This document shows, piece after piece, positions 6,375 through 12,458 of a stretch of DNA of 32,894 nucleotides; positions within the stretch are counted from its first letter, which is position 1, and each line of letters opens with the position of its first letter. This stretch comes from a virus, in the IMG/VR virus record IMGVR_UViG_3300003841_000002, positions 1 to 32,894 of that record; one strand, written 5' to 3'. Under the pieces are notes generated by a model. The model was not told the origin of the DNA, searched no databases, and worked only from the letters and a program-made list of their open reading frames with translations. A program made the translations under genes and the position numbers.

Positions 6375-6761
6375 ATGATCGGTGACCGAATTAAAGCTTT
6401 GCGGAAACAAACCCCATATACCCAGGAAGATGTCGCTAAAAAGCTTGGTATGGGCCGAGCAAATTATTCACATATAGAAAACAATGTGAATACTCCAAAG
6501 TCAGGCACACTGAATGCCATTGCCTCTCTGTTCGGGGTTACTGCAGATTACTTGCTGGGGAGAACAGATGACCCTCAAGAGGTATTGACTCCTAAACTTA
6601 CTGTGGAACAAAACGTTGAAATAAATGAACTTATGGAAGAATCGTATGCTCAACTTAAACAAGATAATTTCTCGCACGTCGATATCGTTCGTATACAAAA
6701 CAGTATAATGAAGACTTACTATGATTTAGCAAGTAGAGCAAAAAAAGACTCAGGAGATTAA
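6375..6761 (+). CDS. Phage repressor, XRE family (CI-like), 128 aa
   Basis: ATG 6375 follows TTTTGGAGTG. The helix-turn-helix lies in the first 65 residues (YTQEDVAKKLGMGRANYSHI, then PKSGTLNAIASLFGVTADYL, with the common end LLGRTDDP). The C-terminal half is helical (EQNVEINELMEESYAQLK) and probably dimerises. There is no LexA-type peptidase domain, so induction is not by self-cleavage. The ImmA-like gene downstream suggests an ImmR/ImmA-type origin. The operators at 5949, 6013 and 6317 are its likely targets. Confidence 0.85.
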   Translation: MIGDRIKALRKQTPYTQEDVAKKLGMGRANYSHIENNVNTPKSGTLNAIASLFGVTADYLLGRTDDPQEVLTPKLTVEQNVEINELMEESYAQLKQDNFSHVDIVRIQNSIMKTYYDLASRAKKDSGD

Positions 6762-6785
6762 AAAATCTTCTTGAGTCTTTTTTTG
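6745..6785 (+). terminator. Intrinsic terminator after repressor
   Basis: AGACTCA (6746-6752) pairs with TGAGTCT (6772-6778), with extra AGAT/ATCT pairing inside, followed by six or more T. The stop codon of the repressor lies in the stem. Confidence 0.85.
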
Positions 6786-7017
6786 CGCATATTATATCTC
6801 ATATATTAGAATTTGTAAACAAAAATACGCGTTGATATGCATGTGTCGACTGATACACTTTTCCTATATATAATGCAAATATATGGTTTAATTCGCATGT
6901 CAATGAAATATATATGCAAAGTGAATGCAAAAAAAAGTGCATAACAATGAAATACTATATAATACTTAATGGTCGCCAAAAAGAGAGCCATTTCCACCGC
7001 ACTTGATAACCCAATTG

Positions 7018-7026
7018 TGATATAAT
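7018..7026 (+). promoter_or_regulatory. Extended -10 promoter before ImmA-like gene
   Basis: TGATATAAT is an extended -10 element about 60 bases before ATG 7088. TTGATA at 7003 is too close (12 bases) to be a normal -35. The rest of 6786-7017 is A/T-rich with short repeats of ATATATG and AATGCA. I see no gene in it. Confidence 0.45.
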
Positions 7027-7087
7027 CTTTAATGTGATTAAATACGAACACATGTTCGAAATTTTATACTCAGAAAGGTTTGTTGAA

Positions 7088-7312
7088 ATGATTCATACAG
7101 ACACTCAAAATCCATACGAAGAAGCTGAGAAATTGGGTATTCACATCAGGTTTGACACTATAGCACCACCATGTGCCGGCTACTATATGAGCACTGATTT
7201 GGGGAGGGTAATTATTATTGATGATGAGGTTCAGGATAGATTGGCCATTTATAGCCAGTTGCTTGGATATGCAAAAAATGACGAATACAAATTTTTGGCG
7301 GTACAGTTGTAA
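7088..7312 (+). CDS. Shortened ImmA/IrrE-like protein without HExxH
   Basis: The 74 aa align by pattern with the N-terminal half of ImmA-type metalloproteases: NPYEEAEKLGIHIRFDTIAP, PCAGYYMS and GRVIIIDDEVQDRL. Where the family has the zinc motif HExxH, this protein has YSQLLGYAKNDEYKF and stops, so it cannot be an active protease. The start is set at ATG 7088 after AAAGG; the GTG at 7034 has no ribosome site. ImmA normally cleaves the ImmR repressor on induction. This may be a decayed copy or a non-catalytic binding partner of the repressor. Confidence 0.6.
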   Translation: MIHTDTQNPYEEAEKLGIHIRFDTIAPPCAGYYMSTDLGRVIIIDDEVQDRLAIYSQLLGYAKNDEYKFLAVQL

Positions 7313-7348
7313 TATCCATCAGAATATACTAATAGGGGGCTTCCGGTT

Positions 7349-7555
7349 ATGAAAAATCATACTGAAATCATGCAGACCTTTTACCGGCTTCACCAAGAAA
7401 AGCGAGAGATCGAGGAGAGTTTGTCTGAATCGCCAACGGATACAAACCTCCTTGATCGGAGGAATATCATCCTAAATAATCTGTCAGGATTGTCTCGAGA
7501 TATACGTATCAAATTCGACGCGCTATTCACTTATTCTAGAACCGCAAAAGACTAG
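7349..7555 (+). CDS. Small helical protein, 68 aa
   Basis: ATG 7349 follows TAGGGGGC. The 68-aa protein is a helical hairpin (MQTFYRLHQEKREIEESLSE, then LLDRRNIILNNLSGLSRDI). It superficially recalls Spo0E-type phosphatases but lacks the SQxLD signature, so no function is given. It follows the ImmA-like gene by 36 bases, probably in the same transcript, and its stop codon is part of a terminator stem. Confidence 0.55.
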   Translation: MKNHTEIMQTFYRLHQEKREIEESLSESPTDTNLLDRRNIILNNLSGLSRDIRIKFDALFTYSRTAKD

Positions 7556-7600
7556 TTTTCACTCGGGAATTATCCTCTCGAATTAAAACTAGTCTTCTCT
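7548..7600. terminator. Bidirectional terminator between convergent genes
   Basis: AAGACTAGTTTT (7548-7559) is the exact reverse complement of AAAACTAGTCTT (7585-7596). The stop codons of both convergent genes lie inside the arms. It separates the immunity region from the agr-like operon. Confidence 0.8.
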
Positions 7601-8365
7601 CAACAAGTGACTGTATTTTTCTGAATTGAGTCTATAATAATTATTGGACATAATGGCGAAGTTCTTCTTGCTGTCATCAAAATAAATTCTGTATTCTCCG
7701 CGATACAACCGCAAATGGTCAATCTTTTTAACATTCACCAAATTTACTGGATCGACTTGAACAAAACCCTGTTCTTCCAACAGTTGATTATATCCGTCGA
7801 GGGTTGATATTTGATGAACATATTTATCAGGACCTAAATAAAGAGCTGGATGACTATATGACCGGCTATTTGGGTTTTTAACATAATACACATCCTTACT
7901 CAGATTAATATGTTTGACTGTTGTTTTCCCGTCATCCATACATAATGTACTGACTATGAGATCAGCAACAAGTCTCTCGTTTTTGAGTTCATCTAAGCTC
8001 CTATCCCCGATTACTTTCATTGCACTATTAGACAAGAAAATAGGCAAGATATTACTTGGATATCCTTCCAGGTGAGCTTGCCCCGTAACTGTAACTCTTG
8101 ATCTAAGTGGATGTGTAGAAACGAATAAATCCAATCCAGTAATTTTTTGAATGTTAATGATTTCAGACTTATTACTAGTAAGATAGCCTATACGATCACT
8201 CAAGCGCTTGAACTCTTTGAAAGAAATCAATTTATTATATCTTCCCGAATCTGTGAGGAAGACGGGGACTCTTGACTTATCAACACTTATTGCCCACACG
8301 TCTTCCAGCAGATCGAAGCCTTTAACTACGTAATCATCCTCTTGATTTACCCCTACTTCATACAT
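7589..8365 (-). CDS. LytTR-type regulator with two LytTR-like halves
   Basis: The C-terminal part (about 152-258) follows the LytTR pattern: YVHQISTLDGYNQLLEEQGF, then VQVDPVNLVNVKKIDHLRLY, ending in strand-rich YRIYF and NNYYRL. The N-terminal part (about 18-118) repeats the pattern in decayed form (DVWAISVDKSRVPVFLT, FKEFKRLSDRIGYLTSNKS, EIINIQKI). There is no receiver domain, so it is not a standard AgrA. It is the last gene of the operon after the AgrD-like peptide, with a weak ribosome site that suggests coupling. It probably regulates the operon or phage genes by binding paired sites. The tandem arrangement is inferred by eye. Confidence 0.65.
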   Translation of the reverse strand: MYEVGVNQEDDYVVKGFDLLEDVWAISVDKSRVPVFLTDSGRYNKLISFKEFKRLSDRIGYLTSNKSEIINIQKITGLDLFVSTHPLRSRVTVTGQAHLEGYPSNILPIFLSNSAMKVIGDRSLDELKNERLVADLIVSTLCMDDGKTTVKHINLSKDVYYVKNPNSRSYSHPALYLGPDKYVHQISTLDGYNQLLEEQGFVQVDPVNLVNVKKIDHLRLYRGEYRIYFDDSKKNFAIMSNNYYRLNSEKYSHLLRED

Positions 8366-8382
8366 GTTGAATCATCACACGC

Positions 8383-8514
8383 TTACTTTTTGATTTTTGT
8401 TTCTTTTGGTTTGCCGAACCACTCTTTTAGAATGACAGCACCGCCAGCAACGGCAGATCTAGTAGTTTCACCCTCTACTTTTGCATCAACAAACTTTGCG
8501 ATTTGATTTTTCAT
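8383..8514 (-). CDS. AgrD-like signal peptide precursor, 43 aa, no Cys
   Basis: GGAGGTG precedes ATG 8514, directly after agrB. The 43-aa product has a charged N-terminus (MKNQIAKFVDAKVEGETTRS), a small-residue hydrophobic core (AVAGGAVILK), then EWFGKPKETKIKK. Size, order and layout fit an AgrB-processed precursor with a charged tail. However, there is no Cys, and the only Ser is at position 20, before the core. The usual five-membered-end thiolactone or lactone cannot form in the expected place, so the mature peptide may be linear or use other chemistry. Confidence 0.65.
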   Translation of the reverse strand: MKNQIAKFVDAKVEGETTRSAVAGGAVILKEWFGKPKETKIKK

Positions 8515-8518
8515 GTTT

Positions 8519-9031
8519 TCACCTCCTTACTGGAATTAACGAAATTGATTGAGCCAAGAATGTGAGTGTAACAGTATTGTTCCCGATAATCAAACTAGCA
8601 AGGACTAGCACAACTGACATCAACTTTTTGAATCTCTTATGCCGATCATGCCCAAGGCCATTTGTGGAGAATAATCCATTCAATAATAGGCTGAGTACAT
8701 TAATGATCAAAACAACAGTCGGCGTAAAAGTTAAATGCGGGATGACTGAAAATAGCAAAATGGATACTATCGCACAACTTGTCAATGTAGGCATGTGCCC
8801 TCCACCCGACATGCTTCGTAAAATTATGAAAGATAATAGTGCGATTCCTGTATTGAAAAACTCTCCCGTAGCAGCTCCTATAATCAGGGAAACAATTGGA
8901 ACAATATAAAAATTGATACGGCCTGCTATGAAATAACGAATATCGTCAACATCTGATTGAATCTCTGGAATATGCTTTTTAAGCATACATGCCAACTTGA
9001 AAGAAATGTGTTCAATTGGATCGGCAATCAT
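8519..9031 (-). CDS. agrB: AgrB-like membrane cysteine protease
   Basis: The signature RSMSGGGHMPTLTSC holds the catalytic pair His79 and Cys86, seven residues apart as in Staphylococcus AgrB (His77/Cys84). Hydrophobic segments occur at about 41-58, 61-72, 86-105, 106-122 and 138-150. The family cuts the C-terminal tail from the AgrD precursor in the membrane and helps form the ring. At 170 aa it is slightly shorter than AgrB of about 190. The ATG overlaps the stop of the upstream gene (TAATG), and the peptide gene follows by a few bases. Both active-site residues are present, so it is probably functional. Confidence 0.85.
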   Translation of the reverse strand: MIADPIEHISFKLACMLKKHIPEIQSDVDDIRYFIAGRINFYIVPIVSLIIGAATGEFFNTGIALLSFIILRSMSGGGHMPTLTSCAIVSILLFSVIPHLTFTPTVVLIINVLSLLLNGLFSTNGLGHDRHKRFKKLMSVVLVLASLIIGNNTVTLTFLAQSISLIPVRR

Positions 9032-9678
9032 TACTGCATGTCCCTTCGATAACCCAAGTAAATTAGAATAATGAATCCTATAAGAATCAGGGGAATTACT
9101 TGAAACAGTTTATAATCGAGAACCAGTGTGAAGCATACAAAGGATATTATTCCAACAATCGCTGTAGCTATCATGATGTTACGGTCTTTTTTTGTCATTA
9201 CTGCTTTAATAATAAAATCATGAGGCGGTCGGATGATAAATTTAAATCCAAACCCTGTGTAGTGCAACAGGTAAGCTATTAAAAATGCCGCGATGATCTG
9301 AGTTATTTGAATAGATACCGGAGCAATATCGCCAGAATCTATTTGGAAAGCACCAAGTTTCGAGTATATCGTATAAACTATGAAACTTAGTGCCCCATAT
9401 CCGAAGTATGTAAGACTTACAATGAATGCCCTCCACACCCTGATCTTTATTAGATACCGCAAGAAAATGATGTACAAGGGCCAATGTAGAACAATGTCCA
9501 AAATCGATGGAAGCTTCAGAACCTCCCTTAACACAAATGAAAGTAAAGAAACCGCTACAGAGATAATTGATATCTCGGTCAGGTACTCCTTATACGGAAG
9601 CCTGAAAGTCTTGTACATCAACGCGAATAATGCAAATACATCTAATATTCCCAGGACAATATTTACTGCAGCATTCAT
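9031..9678 (-). CDS. AgrC-like sensor membrane domain without kinase
   Basis: A 215-aa protein with six or seven hydrophobic segments (about 5-22, 34-53, 58-76, 84-105, 120-142, 168-188, 191-210). It resembles the N-terminal sensor half of AgrC-type kinases (LDVFALFALMYKTFRLPYKE, EVLKLPSILDIVLHWPLYII). It ends at GYRRDMQ, just where the dimerisation/kinase part should begin. The stop overlaps the agrB start (TAATG), so the ending looks settled rather than a frameshift. It is first in the operon, with AAAAGGGG before the ATG. It may bind the peptide and signal by a non-kinase route, or titrate it. Confidence 0.65.
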   Translation of the reverse strand: MNAAVNIVLGILDVFALFALMYKTFRLPYKEYLTEISIISVAVSLLSFVLREVLKLPSILDIVLHWPLYIIFLRYLIKIRVWRAFIVSLTYFGYGALSFIVYTIYSKLGAFQIDSGDIAPVSIQITQIIAAFLIAYLLHYTGFGFKFIIRPPHDFIIKAVMTKKDRNIMIATAIVGIISFVCFTLVLDYKLFQVIPLILIGFIILIYLGYRRDMQ

Positions 9679-9722
9679 GCTTAATCCCCTTTTATTAAGT
9701 AATGGTTTAATTTTACTTTAGG
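9679..9722 (-). promoter_or_regulatory. Promoter of the agr-like operon
   Basis: On the minus strand TTGTAT (inside the 9723-9744 palindrome) is followed after 18 bases by TAAAAT, then AAAAGGGG and the ATG at 9678. The call is made by eye from spacing. Confidence 0.45.
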
Positions 9723-9744
9723 TTTCATTGTAGATACAATGAAA
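9723..9744. promoter_or_regulatory. 22-bp palindromic operator between agr-like operon and HTH gene
   Basis: TTTCATTGTA (9723-9732) and TACAATGAAA (9735-9744) are exact inverted repeats around GA. The site covers the likely -35 of the agr-like operon and lies 26 bases before the divergent HTH gene, so one protein bound here could control both. Candidates are the HTH protein or the LytTR protein. Confidence 0.7.
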
Positions 9745-9770
9745 ATATTGAAAGGGGAAGCATTTCATAA

Positions 9771-10022
9771 ATGGATACGTATAGCCTTGGCCGATGCCTG
9801 CTGCCAGAGCGATTACGGGAGGCTAATAAGAAGCAACGAGACATTGTGAGGGATTTAGGTTACGATAAAGCCCTTGTATCCAAATGGTGCCATAGTAAAA
9901 AGGTCATGGATAGTGAGTCTCTCATAAACGTATCTAAATATCTTGATTGTCATCCTTACACAATGTATGAGTTGCTTATTGATCGAAAGCCTTCTGATGC
10001 TCAAAGCAAATTAGGCAAGTAG
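9771..10022 (+). CDS. Small XRE-type helix-turn-helix regulator, 83 aa
   Basis: Residues 12-70 form a helix-turn-helix of XRE type: RLREANKKQRDIVRDLGYDK, then ALVSKWCHSKKVMDSESLIN and VSKYLDCHPYTMYELL. GGGGAAG lies ahead of ATG 9771. It is transcribed away from the agr-like operon across the palindrome at 9723, which makes it the likely local repressor. No sensor domain is visible. Confidence 0.75.
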   Translation: MDTYSLGRCLLPERLREANKKQRDIVRDLGYDKALVSKWCHSKKVMDSESLINVSKYLDCHPYTMYELLIDRKPSDAQSKLGK

Positions 10023-10046
10023 TGTTTAGCTACTTGCGGCCTGGCT

Positions 10047-10074
10047 TATAAGTAGTACGATCGTACTACTTATA
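10047..10074. repeat. 28-bp perfect palindrome without loop
   Basis: TATAAGTAGTACGA (10047-10060) is followed immediately by its reverse complement. There is no loop and no T-run, so it is not a terminator. It lies alone in the gap between the HTH gene and the par locus. It may be a protein-binding site, a recombination/resolution site or a replication element. Telomere-resolution sites of linear plasmid-prophages are also perfect palindromes, but no protelomerase is visible here. Confidence 0.75.
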
Positions 10075-10146
10075 CGTAAAAATTTAACACATCCAACTCT
10101 CAATGTCATTGTATTTATTTACTACTCATAGTACAGATAATTAAAT

Positions 10147-10275
10147 ACATATGTACATACATACACATGTACATATGTACATTTTACTGTATAACTGTAT
10201 TCCTGTAAACATTGTTTTTAACTATGGTTTTATGTTATGATATGTACATACATACAGTTGTACAGTAATACAGTT
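10147..10275. repeat. TGTAC-rich repeat array upstream of parA (centromere candidate)
   Basis: Many overlapping copies of TGTACATA, CATACATAC and the palindrome GTACATATGTAC, plus ACTGTATAACTGTA at 10186-10199. The same motifs recur after the partition genes. Iterated short repeats flanking a ParA gene and a small DNA-binding gene are the usual form of a parS/parC centromere and autoregulatory operator. Confidence 0.65.
10212..10241 (+). promoter_or_regulatory. Likely par operon promoter
   Basis: TTGTTT (10212-10217), 18 bases, TATGAT (10236-10241), embedded in the TGTAC-rich array, so binding by the partition proteins could repress it. Confidence 0.4.
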
Positions 10276-10320
10276 TGACTCTGAAACCCCATTAACGAGA
10301 ATAGGAGTTGATTCAAGAAA

Positions 10321-11103
10321 ATGGCCGTAACAATTTCATTTGGAATTCAAAAAGGCGGTGTCGGTAAGACTACTTCCTGTGCAATTACAGCACATATGCT
10401 TTCAGAAAACGCTAGGGTTCTTGCTGTTGATTTTGATAGCCAAGGTAATTTAACTGAATTTTTGACTAGAAGAGACATCTATGATTTCACCGGTAAAACA
10501 ATACTGGAAGCTATTAAAGACAAAGATCCTAGACCGTACATTATTAATGTTAAGGATAATTTAGATTTGTTGCCTGCTGAAGATATTCTTGCCACTTTTT
10601 CTAGGTGGCTATATAGAGAGCAGCGCGGTGATGTTAATATAACTCTGAAGAAAACGCTGGCATCAGTTAAAGATGATTATGATTATATCTTGATTGACTT
10701 ACCACCAAATCTCGGTGACCAAACTATTAACGGTCTTACTGCAAGCGATTATGCGGTTGTTATCTTACAAAGTGAGCCGTTCTGTTACTCTGCATTGGAG
10801 AGATACCTGGAGTTGCTAACGGTGGTTAAAGAAAAAACCAACGATAATATCTCTTTGGCCGGCATCTTAGTTGCTATGAGCGATCGACGTGCAGGAATAG
10901 ACAATTCTATTGTAGAGAAGGCCAAGGAGGAATATGGAGATTTTGTTTTTAATTCGATCATAAAGAGACGCAGCAGAATAAAAGAGTTCGTACTCGAGGG
11001 AATTACTGATAGTACCAAGTCAGACAAGGAAGTTCTGGAACCTTATTCTTTATTTGTCGAGGAGCTGAAAAAACGTGTCCACCCCGAAACAAGAGAAGTT
11101 TAA
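10321..11103 (+). CDS. parA: ParA-type partition ATPase
   Basis: Deviant Walker A KGGVGKTT at 11-18, the A' motif VDFDSQGN at 36-43 and Walker B YILIDLPPNLG at about 122-132 identify a ParA/Soj ATPase. At 260 aa with no N-terminal HTH it is the small (type Ib-like) form. It moves plasmid copies apart by cycling on nucleoid DNA. The next gene overlaps its end by 29 bases and encodes the likely centromere-binding partner. A ParA in a phage genome points to extrachromosomal lysogeny, as in P1, N15 and several Bacillus-group plasmid prophages. Confidence 0.92.
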   Translation: MAVTISFGIQKGGVGKTTSCAITAHMLSENARVLAVDFDSQGNLTEFLTRRDIYDFTGKTILEAIKDKDPRPYIINVKDNLDLLPAEDILATFSRWLYREQRGDVNITLKKTLASVKDDYDYILIDLPPNLGDQTINGLTASDYAVVILQSEPFCYSALERYLELLTVVKEKTNDNISLAGILVAMSDRRAGIDNSIVEKAKEEYGDFVFNSIIKRRSRIKEFVLEGITDSTKSDKEVLEPYSLFVEELKKRVHPETREV

Positions 11104-11353
11104 AAATTTAATGAGGTCGCCTTCTGGATCGACGGAAGTGAAAGAGGATTTAATGACTAATCCTTCAAATGCCGATTCGCCAGCTAGTCAATTTGTTCAG
11201 ATTATCGGCAAGAAAAAAGCTACTTTTGAACTGGATGCTGAATTACATCACTGGCTAAAGCTTCATTGCGTTCGGATAAATAAAAAAATGGTTGATGTTA
11301 TTGAAGAACTTCTCAAAGAATACAGAGACAATGAGGAAAAGGACCGCCGCTAA
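11075..11353 (+). CDS. Small centromere-binding partner of ParA, RHH-like
   Basis: A 92-aa protein from GTG 11075, overlapping parA. A flexible polar N-terminus (1-46) is followed by KKATFELDAELHHWLKLHC and INKKMVDVIEELLKEY, the strand-helix-helix pattern of ribbon-helix-helix DNA-binding proteins. Small RHH proteins commonly serve as ParB substitutes with small ParA proteins, binding repeat arrays such as those on either side. It probably also represses the operon. There is no CTPase ParB domain. Confidence 0.75.
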   Translation: MSTPKQEKFKNLMRSPSGSTEVKEDLMTNPSNADSPASQFVQIIGKKKATFELDAELHHWLKLHCVRINKKMVDVIEELLKEYRDNEEKDRR

Positions 11354-11366
11354 CACTGCGGTCTTT
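11342..11366 (+). terminator. Possible terminator at end of par operon
   Basis: GACCGC (11342-11347) pairs with GCGGTC (11358-11363), followed by TTTATGTTT. The T-run is short and the stop codon is in the loop, so it is weak. Confidence 0.45.
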
Positions 11367-11370
11367 ATGT

Positions 11371-11460
11371 TTAACTGTATAACTGTACATATGTACAACC
11401 ATACAGATGTACATACAGATGTACAACCATACATACATTAATACAGTTAACTGTACATAG
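11371..11460. repeat. TGTAC-rich repeat array downstream of par genes
   Basis: It repeats ACTGTATAACTGTA (11374-11387) from the upstream array, then GTACATATGTAC, TGTACAACCATACA twice, and ACAGATGTAC at 11404 and 11416. It is the second half of the flanking centromere-like repeats. Confidence 0.65.
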
Positions 11461-11546
11461 CTCTGTAATTTCAAAATATGTCTTGCAAAATCTAGTGAAT
11501 CATGCAAAAATAAAAGTTGTTAATAAGTTAATATTTGGTACGAATG

Positions 11547-11596
11547 TTATCCACAAAATAAATAACCCCTTACCAACAATTAAGAGGTTATCAACA
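11547..11596 (+). other. DnaA-box cluster, candidate replication origin
   Basis: TTATCCACA at 11547-11555 is a perfect DnaA box. TTACCAACA (11570-11578) and TTATCAACA (11588-11596) are one- or two-base variants in the same direction, set 23 and 18 bases apart. The surrounding 11460-11610 is very A/T-rich, which suits strand opening. The cluster lies before a winged-helix gene and after the par locus, a typical plasmid origin setting. Confidence 0.6.
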
Positions 11597-11611
11597 AATA
11601 AAATTGAAAAA

Positions 11612-11683
11612 AGCACCCGAACCATCTTTTAGATGCCCTGAAGTTTGGCGACCAAGGAAGCATCTAAAAGAGCCAAGAGTGCT
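11612..11683. other. Nested inverted repeat (structured RNA or cruciform)
   Basis: CTTTTAGATGC (11626-11636) and GCATCTAAAAG (11660-11670) are exact complements. Outside them AGCAC (11612) pairs with GTGCT (11679), and inside TTGG-CGA-CCAA (11645-11655) forms a small hairpin. No T-run follows. It sits between the DnaA boxes and the 11800 gene, where plasmid control RNAs or single-strand origins often lie. The role is not known. Confidence 0.6.
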
Positions 11684-11799
11684 CTTTCCGTTCATATGAT
11701 GTTGTGTTTATTTTATCATAACTTCAAAAAAGAACGCAAGAGTTAACTCTTACTTAGGTGATGCCTTTTTTTGGTAAATCTGAGAGGAGTTTTTTTATT

Positions 11800-12408
11800 A
11801 TGTCAACTAAAGAAAAAGTGTTCCAATTCCTTAAGTCCTTAATTGATAAATACGGTGAAGCATTCCCGAGCTTTCCAACGATCGCTAAGGTCGCTGGCTG
11901 TTCGTCACGTTACGCTACTGATATGGTCAAGCAATTGGAGGAGGAGGGGCGCATCCGTAAGGAGCATCGTTTTGTAGAAGAAAATGGGATGAAACGCCAG
12001 CTATCTAACCGGTATGAGATTATTGGGCAAATCGCTACAAATCGAGAAGAAGAACCACTACAAGAAGAAGCCCTGAAAAAGACAGAAGAACAGCCGAGTT
12101 CACCCTATATAAAAGCTTTTAAAAGTCCTTTAAAAAATTCTTTTATAAAACCTTTTACTGATGATGATATAAATATACATTACCGCCATCGCGAATTTTT
12201 TGAAGTCGCCCAGGAATGGGGTCTTCCTAGTGAAATTGCAAATGAAATATTCGTTCACATCAAAGACATTTTGCCTAAAATGCGAGGGTGGGGAGCGTTA
12301 TATTGGTCATTAAACCGTCTTAAAGAATTTTCTAATACTATCAGCAGTATTGGTCCGTGGTTCGAATCTACGCTAAGAAAACGTGATTTAATGCTTAGGA
12401 TGAAATAG
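11800..12408 (+). CDS. Winged-helix protein, possible plasmid-type replication protein
   Basis: The start is placed at ATG 11800 (MSTKEKVFQFLKSLIDKYGE) behind GAGAGGAG. Residues 1-52 are a winged helix (FPSFPTIAKVAGCSSRYATD, MVKQLEEEGRIRKEHRF), like those of RepA_N and DnaD-related initiators. A charged linker (about 70-100) leads to a helical C-terminal domain (WGLPSEIANEIFVHIKDILP, then MRGWGALYWSLNRLKEF). Its place beside DnaA boxes and parA suggests an initiator or copy-control protein of the plasmid state. The family is not identified with certainty; a plain regulator is possible. The ATG at 11758 has no ribosome site. Confidence 0.55.
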   Translation: MSTKEKVFQFLKSLIDKYGEAFPSFPTIAKVAGCSSRYATDMVKQLEEEGRIRKEHRFVEENGMKRQLSNRYEIIGQIATNREEEPLQEEALKKTEEQPSSPYIKAFKSPLKNSFIKPFTDDDINIHYRHREFFEVAQEWGLPSEIANEIFVHIKDILPKMRGWGALYWSLNRLKEFSNTISSIGPWFESTLRKRDLMLRMK

Positions 12409-12458
12409 ATGAGAGCTCCTCATTTCAGCCAGCTGCCTCCAACTCAGGGAAGGCGTAT

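Noticed and set aside
6806-7051. Minus-strand frame of 81 codons rich in Phe, Ile and Tyr
   Set aside because: It lies in A/T-rich DNA, has no ribosome site and overlaps the promoter of a better gene.
7349-7555. Spo0E-like phosphatase
   Set aside because: It is a helical hairpin of similar size, but the SQxLD motif is missing.
10147-11460. CRISPR array
   Set aside because: The repeats are short, overlapping and unevenly spaced with no unique spacers; centromere repeats fit better.
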